NCBI GenBank assembly: GCA_029964075.1
Contig: CM057136.1
Location: 8,928,001 to 8,992,000 of the forward strand
Direction: 5' to 3'
Length of the DNA stretch: 64,000 nucleotides
Origin: Patiria pectinifera
Lineage: Eukaryota > Echinodermata > Asteroidea > Valvatida > Asterinidae
The position numbers and the translations under genes were made by a program. Positions within the stretch are counted from its first letter, which is position 1. Every line of letters begins with the position of its first letter. Positions 1 to 9,861 of this stretch are shown here, piece after piece. The notes beneath the pieces were generated by a model that saw only the letters and a program-made list of their open reading frames with translations, searched no databases and was not told the DNA's origin.

Positions 1-770
1 TTGTCACTGGATACCGCGGTATAGTAAATGCAATACCGTCACAAGCCTAGAACACACTGCGTGATGTTTAGCATGCGGGCTCAGAATAGGCGAGAGAACA
101 TTTTAAGATTCGGACCCATGTTGGATCTTTTCTATTTAGGGGAAAAGGCATGTTTTTCAAAGAAAAAGGACAAACAAAATACCAACCCAAAAAACTATCT
201 TTAAAATTTTTCCTGTTCTAATTAGCAATAAACTTAGAAATAAAGTAAAACTTGTTCACCTTTTAATAGGCACTGCTTTTTCCACCATTTTGTGGCTGTG
301 GCATTTATTTCTAAAGGGGCAGTTTATTGGTCATTCAATTTCATTAAGGCACAAACTGCATGTACATTGAAAAAAAAACCCTGTAAACATTGTATACACT
401 TTGAAAAGGCAATTTTCAGACTGAGGTCATTTTTATTTACCCCTTTGTAGGAATAAAGCCAACTATTATTGCAGGGTTGAAAATCAGAAACATTGCAGCA
501 GGCAGCTAACTGAAAAATGGTTCGAGGTTTTCCGAGTTGAATTTTGTCCGCCCGCTTTTTTCAAAATCAGGCAAACACCCCTGGAATAGGCAAGATCCTG
601 TAATTTCTGGACAAGACTGAGCCCACGTGCCTAATGTCATGCTTTCACCACAAAATGCACGATTTGGCAAAAAATGACCATTAATTAGCAGCTCCACTAC
701 ACAAGTAAAAACCATTATCCAGGCTTTGACTACTGCCATACCATAGCCAACAATGGTTTTTACTATGCAA
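1..770. other. No supported gene
   Basis: A/T-rich sequence downstream of the SET gene. A 77-codon minus-strand frame (739-506) has no recognisable motif, splice context or family resemblance, and I leave it unannotated. Confidence 0.4.
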
Positions 771-775
771 GGTGA

Positions 776-939
776 TGACCCTTGTCTTTGACCTATGTGT
801 TAATTCCTAGTACTGAAAAACACACAGAAATAACATGCACATTGTGTGAAAAGCATCAAGACTTTATGTGAATGTCATTTTTGTTTTTGTTTTTCAGTGC
901 CACACATTTTCATTAACCCATAGGTCAAGACAAGGGTCA
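776..939. repeat. Imperfect inverted repeat 3' of the SET gene
   Basis: Arms of about 28 bp (776-804 and 912-939) share ATTAAC(A/C)CATAGGTCAA and a following ACAAGGGTCA, and are preceded by T-rich TTTTTCAG on both sides. The spacer is about 107 bp. It could be a degraded foldback element. Confidence 0.6.
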
Positions 940-1019
940 AGATGAAGATCACTTTGTGTAGTAAAATTGGCAAGATTGTTACTAAGCTGGTGTCTCCAAG
1001 TGACACATTTCAAACTTAC

Positions 1020-1148
1020 CTCCGGTTGGTACTTCTCCCTGGTGGTGTGAATTCTTCTTCTGGCCACTGCTGCCCTTCTTCTTTGACCCCACATGCACCT
1101 CATCCTCATGATCGACATCCTCATGTAGTGGTTCATCCATTGGAGCTT
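1020..1148 (-). CDS. Acidic C-terminal exon of the SET-recombinase gene
   Basis: The acceptor tttgcttttcag precedes 1148 and the donor gtaagt follows 1020. Phase 1 joins GAAG| from 1386 to |AAGCTCC, giving EEEEEAPMDEPLHEDVDHED, then a Lys/Ser/Gly/Gln stretch ending EVPTGG. If unspliced, translation would stop about 12 codons later near 982. A possible next acceptor near 822 would give only six residues before TAG. The SANT-like tail that I associate with relatives was not found. Confidence 0.55.
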
Positions 1149-1385
1149 CTGAAAAGCAAATAAGGATCATGCATTTCTCAACAAATATTACCTGAAAATT
1201 GACATCCTGTAGATAATGTACAAAGCTTCATTTCCAGCAGGCATAAAACATTAGACTACTATACATGGTAATGGAAAAAACATTTTCTAACTTCAGAGGA
1301 AAAAAAGATTACGGAGGAGACCATTTCAGAGTTAATTTACCCAAACATGTTCTAAAAGGCTTGATAGACTGAAGAAAACAAATAC

Positions 1386-2309
1386 CTTCTTCTTCCTCTA
1401 CACGGATCTCATCAAGACTGCTTCCAGCCAGGCTCGACAGGTTTCCCTTTTCCATCTGAAGTAGCACCTTCGAAACCTTTGCGACCTGTAGTGTTTGCTC
1501 CGGGAGGCGATAAAACTCCCTATGAACCCTGATATCATGACCCATGAAATTAGCCAGTATGTCCTGCTCATGATCCTTCAAGTTCATTACTTGTGCAACA
1601 GTGCCGATGTGCTTACGTAAACGAGTTGACCTAAAGGTACTCAGGCTTGCTAGCTCCACATAATCCTGCATGTTTACGAAGAACATCAGAACCTCTGATA
1701 TGGCCTAGGGAACTCTGGACTGGAAACATGAATTTATTTCCATTCATTACACCAGCCTGTTCTCTTTTGCACTTGAGAAGGTCCATACTTTGTTTCAAGT
1801 CCTCTGTCAGGAGCACTGGTACAGTCCTTCCTCTCTTCCCGACGATCTCCATGCGCCAGACAATTTTGCACAACTCCTTCTCCCACCCTGACAAGCCTTC
1901 CATCATGATGCCTTCTTCACCTTTCTTACACTTATCAAAGCCGGACAACTTCATTTTGGACACCTCACCAGATCTCTTCCTGTTGAACACCAAAACTGAA
2001 GTCAAAGTCACTTCAGCCAACTGTCTGTAGACATCTTTTACATGTGCTACATCTACCGGGTTGCACAGCTTTTTCTTCTCCTGTTCTACCTGTCCTTTCA
2101 GGTATGATGTAAGCTTGACAACATCACGTGTCACAGGGAGATATTTTGGATTGTTTCTCTTGTTTTCAGTCAATGTCCTTAGTGCATGAGTTGAAACCAT
2201 GTCTTCCCAGTTGAGGTCACACAGCTTAATAAATGCTGCAGCTCTTTTTTCAAGGGCCTCATCCTCAGTGCTGATGGCTTCTCCCAGGAGAATTCCAGCG
2301 GCTTTTTTT
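1386..2309 (-). pseudogene. Tyrosine-recombinase-like catalytic domain
   Basis: A 7-A run at about 2306-2312 shifts the frame; in the restored frame the text reads on as AAGILLGEAIS...WEDMVSTHALRTL. Motifs: box I-like LTSVLVFNRKRSGEVSKMKL (about 1954-2010), with Arg and Glu as in the R..E of integrases; box II-like STRLRKHIGTVAQ (about 1590-1630); then FMGHDIRVHREFY (about 1510-1548), which matches the GH...Y pattern with the presumed nucleophile Tyr. A one-T excess in CTTT near 1635 separates box I and box II. The exon ends at 1386 with donor gtattt. The domain resembles Crypton-type or domesticated tyrosine recombinases in motif order only; a profile search is needed for family placement. 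Confidence 0.7.
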
Positions 2310-3589
2310 CAGTGTGTGCCCAAGTTTTAGGGCCAGGCTTGGGGTGCGGAAGAGATGACTGTTCTCATCAAATCCTGCCGTTTTTCTTGTTGCAGATATT
2401 ACATCATGAAACTTCCGAGGGTGGATAAGATCTTTCAGTGAGGCATTCTTTTCATGTGTTTTTTCTCTGTACGTCAGAACCATTCTACCAACTTCACGAA
2501 GTTTCCGCCTAACATTGGAAAATTGTTCTTCATCATGACCCAACTTGAAGGTAAGTTTTTCGGCCAACTTTCTTACGAGTGGGTATCCCTTTATGAAACA
2601 GGAAACCCCTTCTTCATCTTCCCTGAGGCCTGCATACATTTTCTGCACCTTTTCACTCCTATCAGACGTAGGGAGCATACATCTGCCTAATCTGACAAAA
2701 TCTCGCCTCTTCTTCTTTCTTGGCGGTTGATCCTCATTCTCATCATTCTCCTGATCTTCCCTTAGCTTACAGCCATGTTTCCAGAGGTCATCTTTGGCAA
2801 AGTAACCTTTGCAATCACTGCAGGGCAAGTAGTGTCTGTAGTCTGCTTCATAGTTAGGCCTGTAAACTGGTATGATTGTACCTTTATTCATTAGGAGTAC
2901 TTCAGCATTGTGAGGGTAATTGCCCAGATTTCTTATTTTGGTTAGCCTTTTTTCCTTTAACTTCAGATCTGTGGTGGCTATCCACTGAATGACTTGTGGC
3001 TCCTGTTTATGTGCTTTCCTTCCCTAAGATGTCGCGGTAGTTTCATCTGATATGTATGGCAAAAGGGGCAGTATGCACCTTTATCCCACTTCCGTTTGCC
3101 TTTGTTATTGTCGGTACGCATAACCTTTATGGAAGTAGTATCAGTGCTATCAGCAGTTTGAGGACCAACAGAGGATGAATCATCAACAGTTTCACTGGTC
3201 GACTCTGCACTGTTGTTATTGGCCAACACTCTCCTTTGAGGCAAGGGTATAACACAGAACTCCTCCGACAAAGAATCAGACTCAAGTACAAAGCTTTCAT
3301 CCGAATCAGAAGCAGTATCTACTGATTCACTTTCATAATTAGGATCATTATCATCATTTTGTGTCGATGTGACCATGCTTTCAACGTCACTTAATGTAGC
3401 TTCAACACTGGCAGCTGCTTCCCTATCAATACCTGACTGACCACAACTGGTAACAGCTTCATTTATTGAAATCTGACCTGCTGCTTGACTACTGTCGACA
3501 ACTACTTCAATGCTATAAAAAGCTGACTGACCACAACTAGCAACTTCACTGACTGCAATCTCATGAACTGAGTGGCCACAACTTCCAAC
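2310..3589 (-). pseudogene. Acidic linker, two Cys/His clusters and N-terminal part of the recombinase region
   Basis: After the array the frame passes through an acidic segment rich in Ser, Asp and Glu (about 3180-3390). It then reaches a C2H2-like cluster, YCPFCHTYQMKLPRHL (about 3040-3090). A net one-base shift near 3025 moves the reading to the frame that gives EPQVIQWIATTDLKLKEKRL and ends ...PHNAEVLLMNKGTIIPVYRP. A second cluster, YLPCSDCKGYFAKDDLWKH (about 2770-2828), follows, then a basic patch PPRKKKRRDF and a helical region ending LALKLGHTLKK. The first cluster and the 'CxxC...LW.H' second cluster followed by 'LALKLGHSLKK' are features I know from multi-copy predicted proteins of aquatic animals. 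DNA binding is inference. Confidence 0.65.
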
Positions 3590-4171
3590 AACTTCACTGA
3601 CTGGATGATCACATATTGCTGCAACTGCACTGACTGGTTCATCACAACTTGCTGCAACTTTATCAGTGACTGGTTCATCACAACTTGCTGCAACTTCACT
3701 GACTGGTTCACAACTTGCTGCAACTTCACTGACTGGTTGATCACGGCTTGATGCAACTTTATCAGTGACTGGTTCATCACAACTTGCTGCAATTTTATCA
3801 GTGACTGGTTCATCACAACTTGCTGCAACTTCACTGACTGGTTCAGAACTTGCTGCAACTTCACTGACTGGTTGATCACGACTTGATACAACTTCACTGA
3901 CTGGTTGATCACGACTTGATGCAACTTCACTGACTGGTTGATCACGACTTGATACAACTTCACTGACTGGAAGATCACGACTTGATGCAACTTCACTGAC
4001 TGGTTGATTACGACTTGATGCAACTTCACTGACTGGTTGATCACGACTTGATGCAACTTCACTGACTGGTTGATCACGACTTGATGCAACTTCACTGACT
4101 GGTTGATCACGACTTGATGCAACTTCACTGACTGGTTGATCACGACTTGATGCAACTTCACTGACTGGTTG
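3590..4171 (-). repeat. Coding tandem array, about 10-residue unit (SRDQPVSEVA type)
   Basis: About 18 consecutive units of mostly 30 bp, with some 36-bp variants that insert a VTDK or VTDKI segment. They encode S(R/C)(D/E)(Q/E/H)PVSEVA(A/S/V). The array is the continuation of the one at 5450-5705; removing the hAT element and one target copy restores the frame. Units keep the reading frame while drifting, as expected for a translated, low-complexity acidic/Ser-rich linker. Antisense and other-frame ORFs through this array are shadows. Confidence 0.85.
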
Positions 4172-4179
4172 ATCACGAC

Positions 4180-5436
4180 CAGTGTTGGAGCAAAGGCTTT
4201 GACCCTCAAGGCCAAGGCCAAGGCCAAGGCTTTGACCCTCAAGGCCAAGGCCAAGGCCAAGGCCAAGGCTTTGACCCTCAAGCCTCGAGGCCAAGGCCAA
4301 GGCTTAACCCTCAAGGCCAAGGCCAAGGCCAAGGCCAAGGCCCTGATTTATGAAATGACCACTGATATAGAACTAATTATAGTCACATGAGTGACACATC
4401 ATCACGCATGGGCGGATCCAGAACACAATTTTTTTGGGGGGGGGGGGCAAAGAAATGTTGGTCCCCCCCAAAAAAAAAGTGGGTCCAAAAATTACGGCTT
4501 GGGCTTCGGGGCCCGCTTAAGGGCCCCGAAAAAAATTTGGATTCGAGATGCTCTGTGGTGCGATTTGAGGCAATTTCTGACCATTTTAACCGATGTTTTT
4601 TGAGGAAAAAATGGTGGTGTACTCATTGCCTGCCTTTATTACGACGTCACACGTTTTTTTTTTTTGGGGGGGGAGGCATGGCCCCTTCTGGCCCCCTGGA
4701 TCCGCCCTTATCATCAAGAATTGCTCGTTACGAAGAACAACATTTCTTTAATTGCAATCAACATGCTCGCATAGGCCTACACCGTTTTATGACTGCACTG
4801 TATCTATTAAAGTATAAGTTCAGGTCTTCAATATGGTTTAACTAAACAAAATAATGATTAACTTCTATATATTGACACACAATTCTCCCAAGTGTAACAA
4901 TAGGGGGATCCAAGAAACTGATTTGGGAATTTTTTATTTGCTGGCCCAACATGGTCAGAAATATCAGCATTATCTAAAACAGATACATGCAAATCTTTAA
5001 CACTTATCAGGGAGACATATATACCGGTGCAACCAATCAGATCTATTCCATAGTTATATGCAATTAACGTGATCATCTCATTAGCCCCACAAGTGTACGG
5101 AATATTTTTGCAGCAAATCTACTACAATGGTAACAAAATGTGATGCTACAAAAGTGGAAGTATGCCCAACACACAAATCTATGGGGTGCTTCCCTCCTCC
5201 ATGGTAATACGATTAAAATGGTAACAGCAAAATTTCGAACAGATTTTATCTGGAAAATGCAAAAATCTATGGGCCTTGAAGAGCCTTGACTCAAAATTGC
5301 AAGGCCCTGAACCCTCAAGGCCAAGGCCAAGGCCAAGGCTTTTGCCCTCAAGCCTCGAGGCCAAGGCCAAGGCCCTAAAATCCAGCCTTAAGGCAGCCTT
5401 AAGGCCAAGGCCCAGCATCAAGGCACTACATCACTG
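4180..5436. mobile_element. hAT-type non-autonomous element inserted in the SET gene coding array
   Basis: The 1257-bp element starts CAGTGTTG and ends CACTG. It is flanked on both sides by ATCACGAC (4172-4179 and 5437-5444), an 8-bp duplication as made by hAT transposases. Because the host array itself contains this word in many units, the duplication alone is weaker evidence than usual, but its exact abutment to CAGTG/CACTG supports it. Both ends carry subterminal AAGGCC hexamer arrays (about 4200-4345 and 5310-5420). No transposase is encoded. A second small element is nested at 4410-4707. Confidence 0.75.
4410..4707. mobile_element. MITE-like element with GGGCGGATCCAG termini, nested in the hAT element
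   Basis: The inverted ends GGGCGGATCCAG (4410-4421) and CTGGATCCGCCC (4696-4707) enclose G-runs and a segment beginning GGGCTTCGGGGCCC. That segment is shared with the three internal units of the element at 55096-55873. No ORF is supported. The same terminal word recurs at 34588, 35505 and 47463. Confidence 0.6.
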
Positions 5437-6034
5437 ATCACGACTTGCTGCAACTTCACTGACTGGTTGATCACGACTTGATACAACTTTATCAGTGACT
5501 GGTTCATCACAACTTGCTGCAACTTCACTGACTGGTTCATCACAACTTGCTGCAACTTTATCAGTGACTGGTTCATCACAACTTGCTGCAACTTTATCAG
5601 TGACTGGTTCATCACAACTTGCTGCAACTTCACTGACTGATTCACGACTTGATGAAACTTCACTGACTGGTTGATCACGACTTGATGCAACTTCACTGAC
5701 TGGTTGACTACAACTTGCAGCTTCACTGTCTGCAGTCCAAATGGCTGGCTGACCTCCAATGATTTCAGTGGAACAACTGACCTTAGCTTGTTTTTTGGTG
5801 GTGGCTTGAGACACACTTGGTTGCTTCTGTTGTGAGGCTGTTCTCCACCAAAGTCCCTTCACTTGATAATCGTACCTTAATTCCTCTCCCTGTTTTATGT
5901 CTCTCAGGGCAAACAAGCAAAGATGAACTGTTGGACCAACCTCTATTTTTGTAATTTTTACATTGCATGCCTTGTGACGTTGCAGCGCATCATTAACAAG
6001 ACGGGCAAGACTGGAGTTTGTAGTTGCATCAATA
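5437..6034 (-). CDS. SET domain exon, C-terminal half, running into the coding tandem array
   Basis: The acceptor is ...tttatag with exon start at 6034. The translation gives CIDAT..., then ARLVNDALQRHKACNVKI (the position of the RxxNHS...N motif), then HLCLFALRDIKQGEELRYDY (the GEEL.YDY motif that closes the SET active site), then WWR. Asp replaces the His of NHS. After about 35 linker residues the same frame enters repeats of the type S(R/C)D(Q/E)PVSEVA(A/S). Reading stops at the inserted hAT element. The exon is 598 nt and ends exactly on a codon boundary at the insertion point, and the frame resumes in phase on the other side of the element. Confidence 0.85.
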
Positions 6035-7015
6035 CTATAAAGAGAAACAACATCTGATTAGATGGGACTTGCAAACATGATAGATCTGTGGTTTTGTACA
6101 CGCTTATACTTTTGACCCAGTTGTGTTCATTCTTACGATGTAGATGATAAGAATTCACCTGTGATGGGGGACTTTTCTCAGTTTGTAACCTACATACAGG
6201 TCTGAAACGTTACCGATATAGAGATATCTGCAGTTCAGGTGATTCCAATACAATAATATGGCAGAGGTTTTTCATCAATTAAACCATGTTTCCCTACCCA
6301 AATATTTCATAAAGCATGTCACTCCTAAACCAGGAAATGAGTGTTCGAAAATTGGAAAAGGGATAATATTTCCTCGAAAATTCCATTTTGTGTGAGTTTA
6401 TTTTGGACCAAGAGTATAAAAGTAATAAAAGATTTGCAATGAAAAGGGGAGCAATACCCATTTAAGTTGGTACATAATGACCCCGTTTGTCTTTGCACCA
6501 CATCAAAAAACTTAGTCTGAAGCATGAGTGGTACAGGTGTTTCCAAAAATCATCACGATCATGATTTTTTTTATGCTGTACAGTTATAAATTGTTGGTTT
6601 ATTTTTTAACTGTTTTTTGTGTCTTTTGCATTTGTTTTTTTTACTATTTTTTACAGCTGCCCTAAATGCGTAACAGGTTTAACCTGCACATTTTTCGATC
6701 ATTTACATATGCAAAAGTGACCGGTGCCCCCCCCCCCAACAAAAATATATTTTTTCGTATTTTCGAAGGTGTGCCCAGTGGTACGGGTTTTTACGTATGT
6801 TTTTTTCTTTCTTCGACATTGAGGTTTCTTAGCCAACTGATTGTGACCACCCGTCTGTATGTGGACCAGATTTGGACATTCTTGAGCTTTTCAAACATGA
6901 TATAGTAACAGTTTATATTTTACAACAAATATGACATTTTGATAAAAAATAAAAACCTATTTCAGAATACAAGTAGTGGGGCAGAGTACATGTAGATATG
7001 TATTTTGTTTTAGCA

Positions 7016-7112
7016 GCCTGAAAAGCTGACTGACCACAACTAGCAACTTCACTGACTGCAGTCTCATGAACTGAGTGGCCACAACTTCCAACAACTTCAC
7101 TGACTGGATAAA
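7016..7112 (-). repeat. Stray copy of the coding array inside a SET intron
   Basis: About 95 bp within the intron between the two SET halves nearly match 3518-3612 of the large exon. The encoded text is PVSEVVGSCGHSVHE followed by AVSEVASCGQSAF. Only a few substitutions separate the two copies, so the copy is recent compared with the surrounding intron. It lacks flanking splice signals in a useful phase and is not treated as an exon. Confidence 0.8.
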
Positions 7113-7654
7113 CAAAGTTGGTGCAGAGTGCATATATTTCGTTTCTCATGCCTGTTCTGAATAAGTATAGTCTACGCCATAAGGGGCGGATTCCCCGCCC
7201 AACTTCACCCCGTTACCCAAAGATGGCAGGTGTACGGAAATTGATTATCTACCGAAAAACAAACAAAACAACCACTTCCAGGACCAACAAATACTAAATA
7301 ACACGGAAAAATTCATTGCAAAGATGATTTTGACAATTTACGGGAAAACCTGTACCACTCGAGCTTCTGAATCAATTTTTCGATGTGGTTCCTCGTAGGG
7401 GCGGAGGCACCGCACATGGCTCCCCTATACTATACATGTACCCTAACCCACCCACAGACCCTTCCAGTAACATCACTGCCAACTGTCCCCCCCCCCCCCC
7501 ATACCACCCCCATGCCACCAATCAATGTCACGTGTGTAAAAAAAAGAAGGAAAAAAAAAAGCTCCACAGTTTTGCACTTGTGGAGTCAGAGGGTATTGGC
7601 TGCAGATATCAATATACTGTTATTAAAACAGATGCTAAATTCATTAAAACTTAC

Positions 7655-7808
7655 CACATTGATTTTCCATTCCAGCAAAAAAAGTACTGGTAGCTATGCC
7701 GTGAGGTATAGTGTCTGCTGCTGGCTTCTTTTTCTGACATTACCTCCCCTTTGTATTCCAAGAGAAAGTCCCCTTTGTCAAAACTCCTGGTAGTAAACAC
7801 CCCAAATC
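7655..7808 (-). CDS. SET domain exon, N-terminal half
   Basis: The acceptor is ...ttacag with exon start at 7808, and the donor gtaagt follows 7655. The translation includes GFGVFTTRSFDKGDFLLEY, the SAM-binding GxGVF...F.KG.F..EY.G start of a SET domain, and ends ...FFCWNGKSMW/C. It joins the upstream exon in phase 1 and the downstream exon in phase 2, where TG|T makes the Cys of the expected WCID-type motif. The SET fold is therefore split across introns, which argues that this is a real spliced gene and not a processed copy. Confidence 0.85.
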
Positions 7809-8369
7809 CTGTAACATAGATCAAGCAATGACAAATGTAAGAAAATGTACGAAGAGTGCATCCAATAACTTCAAATGAAATGGGTTCTGTATGGGACAAA
7901 ATGGTTTCTGTTGACACATGGGTGTAAATCCGGGGTATATCCCCCCCACACTTTTTGGCCAGGGGGGATGGTCCATAGAATCATCCTCCCCAGATTTTCC
8001 TGTACCATGAAAAAAAATTGCGATATAATTTGCAAAACATAAAATCATGTAATATATCATTTGTATCATAGGCTGTACGACCATGTTTAGCTCTGCATTA
8101 TGTACTAGTACATTATAGTATACATTTTTGAAGCATGCCCCCAAAATTGTGTCTTTTGACATGTTTGATCGTGATGTGTTTTGAAAATTTTTGATCATCC
8201 CCCTTTCCCACTTTTGGACATCGATTTACGTGTTGACATCACACTTTGACATTATATATGACTGCAGTAGTACTATGAAAAGAATAAAGAATCAATTTGG
8301 TCCAGTTTCCTCTGATTTAAATTTACTTTGTAAACAAATGTAAAGTAAAGTTTTAGTCAAAATACTTAC

Positions 8370-8490
8370 CGATTTCTTCGCTGATGAATTTTGCCTCAAA
8401 TCCCTCCTGATCTTGATCCCTCCCTAGATATTTTTCATAATCCCTTCTTTTTGTACCGGCAGTTCTTGAGGTAGACCTAGTTCTTGGTCC
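8370..8490 (-). CDS. SET gene, pre-SET exon (121 bp)
   Basis: The exon is bounded by an acceptor (tttcag, exon begins at 8490) and a strong donor (gtaagt, exon ends at 8370). It is open in one frame and encodes a basic, Arg/Ser/Thr-rich start, then KRRDYEKYLGRDQDQEGFEA, ending FISEEI plus one base (phase 1). The tail 'GFE.KFI...I' is what precedes the first SET strand in KMT5A-like proteins, and the phase fits the next exon. It begins in open phase, so at least one earlier exon with the start codon must exist. I could not identify it. Confidence 0.7.
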
Positions 8491-8789
8491 CTGAAAACAA
8501 TTTCAAATTAATGATTATTTTATTGAACATCAACAAAATATAGCTAGAACTTGTTTTATGTTTTTATGGGAAATTGATCATATCGTCGCAGAGCTGACAA
8601 ACCGGCGAATCGACCATTTTGGCGATTTCGAATTTTTGTTATTTTTAGGCTTTATGAAGGTTGCTCTTTCAAGTATTTATGCCAAAATTCTTAATTTTTG
8701 TCTGGATTTTGAGATTCAGAGCCCCCCTTGTGGCAAATCACTCACAAAAACAAATCCATAATTTGACATAGTGACGAATACGAAATTTC

Positions 8790-9034
8790 GCTGGTAACCA
8801 GCTTATGTAAGGTGTGCGTTCCAAGTACCAACGAATGTTATTCGTCAGTTTGTCGGATTGGCACGCTGTGTGCGCGCGATCCGACAAACTGACGAATAGC
8901 ATACAAACATTTTGCTGGTAACCAGCTTATGTAAGGTGTGCGTTCAAACTACCAACGAATGTTATTCGTCATTTTGTCGGATTGCACGTGCGTGCACGCG
9001 CGATCCGGCAAACTTGACGAATAGCATACAAACA
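8790..9034. repeat. Two tandem 124-bp units, each a long hairpin
   Basis: The units start with CTGGTAACCAG at 8791 and 8915. In each unit TATTCGTCA(G/T)TTTGTCGGAT pairs with the reverse complement about 20 bp downstream (in unit 1, 8839-8858 with 8879-8898). CG-rich loops (GTGCGCGCG-like) differ between units while stems are mostly kept. Confidence 0.85.
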
Positions 9035-9860
9035 GTTTGAAGAACAACCGGATATTGCAAAAAAAAAGACTTTCCAAAATAAACAATAACTTCTGAAGAG
9101 TTTAAACAGATAATTTTAAAGAATGAATTCCATATCTCACAGCCACCTTAGACCTCATGTACAAAGTATATGGGCCATGACTGAAAAGTATTTTCAAAGA
9201 AAAACTTGAAATTGTCCCACTCCTAAATTGGTGTATTTTTTCATCAGATTTACTCTTCTTGGTAGTTGTCAAGTCATATTAAATAAAGGGGAAAAAGTGG
9301 CGGTGGGATATGGAATTCTTTCCATTTTCTAAATTTTCCCCAAAAGAGTTTTTTAGGGATTTCAAATTGTAAATAGCTTTTGATCTCATAACGAGTTCCT
9401 TTTTGAAATGCTGCCATTTTGTGTGTATATTCCCCAAGAGCCGCAGTTCTCGTTTTCCTGTATTAAAGAGGATGTGGATTGCTGAGAGAAATGTTCGTCA
9501 TGTTGTAGTTTTATGTAGACTAGGGTATATCACAATAAACAGGATTTCTGATGTAAAGTTAGAGAGGTATAAGCTACACACAGTGTTGCAAGATTTCACT
9601 GTCATAACCGACCCCCCCCCCCCAGTCATGAAAAATTTATATCATTTTTTTGAAATGGGTGTACATATAGCAGGTACTTCAGTGTTGGTAGATTGTAAAA
9701 TTTACAAGGTAATTAACTCAGAATGGTTCTGTCATGTTGTATTTCACAAACTTAAATATATACCATTCTCCAAGTGAGTAATATAAATGTTTGCTATTAC
9801 ATTTTCGTGATCCTACCTTCCTTCTACAAAAATAAGCACTTATTGTGAACTTAGAGTTTT
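9035..9860. other. No supported gene
   Basis: A/T-rich. A 124-codon plus frame at 9403-9777 crosses a C run and shows no motif or splice context. Confidence 0.4.
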
Positions 9861-9861
9861 G

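Larger units (their letters stand above)
1020..8490 (-). pseudogene. SET domain - coding repeat array - zinc finger - tyrosine recombinase fusion gene, disrupted copy
   Basis: Minus-strand gene assembled from five exon blocks with matching splice phases: 8490-8370, 7808-7655, 6034-5437, then 4171-1386 after a hAT insertion, and 1148-1020. Order of parts: a KMT5A-like SET domain, a degenerate 10-residue tandem array, a Cys/His cluster, a second Cys/His cluster, a tyrosine-recombinase-like domain, and an acidic C-terminus. By family knowledge the SET part would methylate lysines on histones or other proteins, and tyrosine recombinases cut and rejoin DNA. Whether this protein does either is unknown. 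The copy is damaged: a 1257-bp hAT-type element sits in the large exon and brings an immediate TGA, and single-base frameshifts lie near 3025, 2309 and 1635. The last two are in A and T runs, so sequencing error is possible for those. The start codon and first exon were not found upstream of 8490. Confidence 0.75.

Noticed and set aside
506..739. 77-codon minus ORF as the last exon of the SET-recombinase gene
   Set aside because: I looked for the SANT-like tail known to me from relatives and did not find it; no acceptor in the right phase.
3502..4338. 278-codon minus frame rich in VVINQSVKLHQ and ALALALR repeats
   Set aside because: Out-of-frame reading of the coding array plus the hAT element's AAGGCC hexamers; the true frame spells SRDQPVSEVA and continues into the zinc finger.
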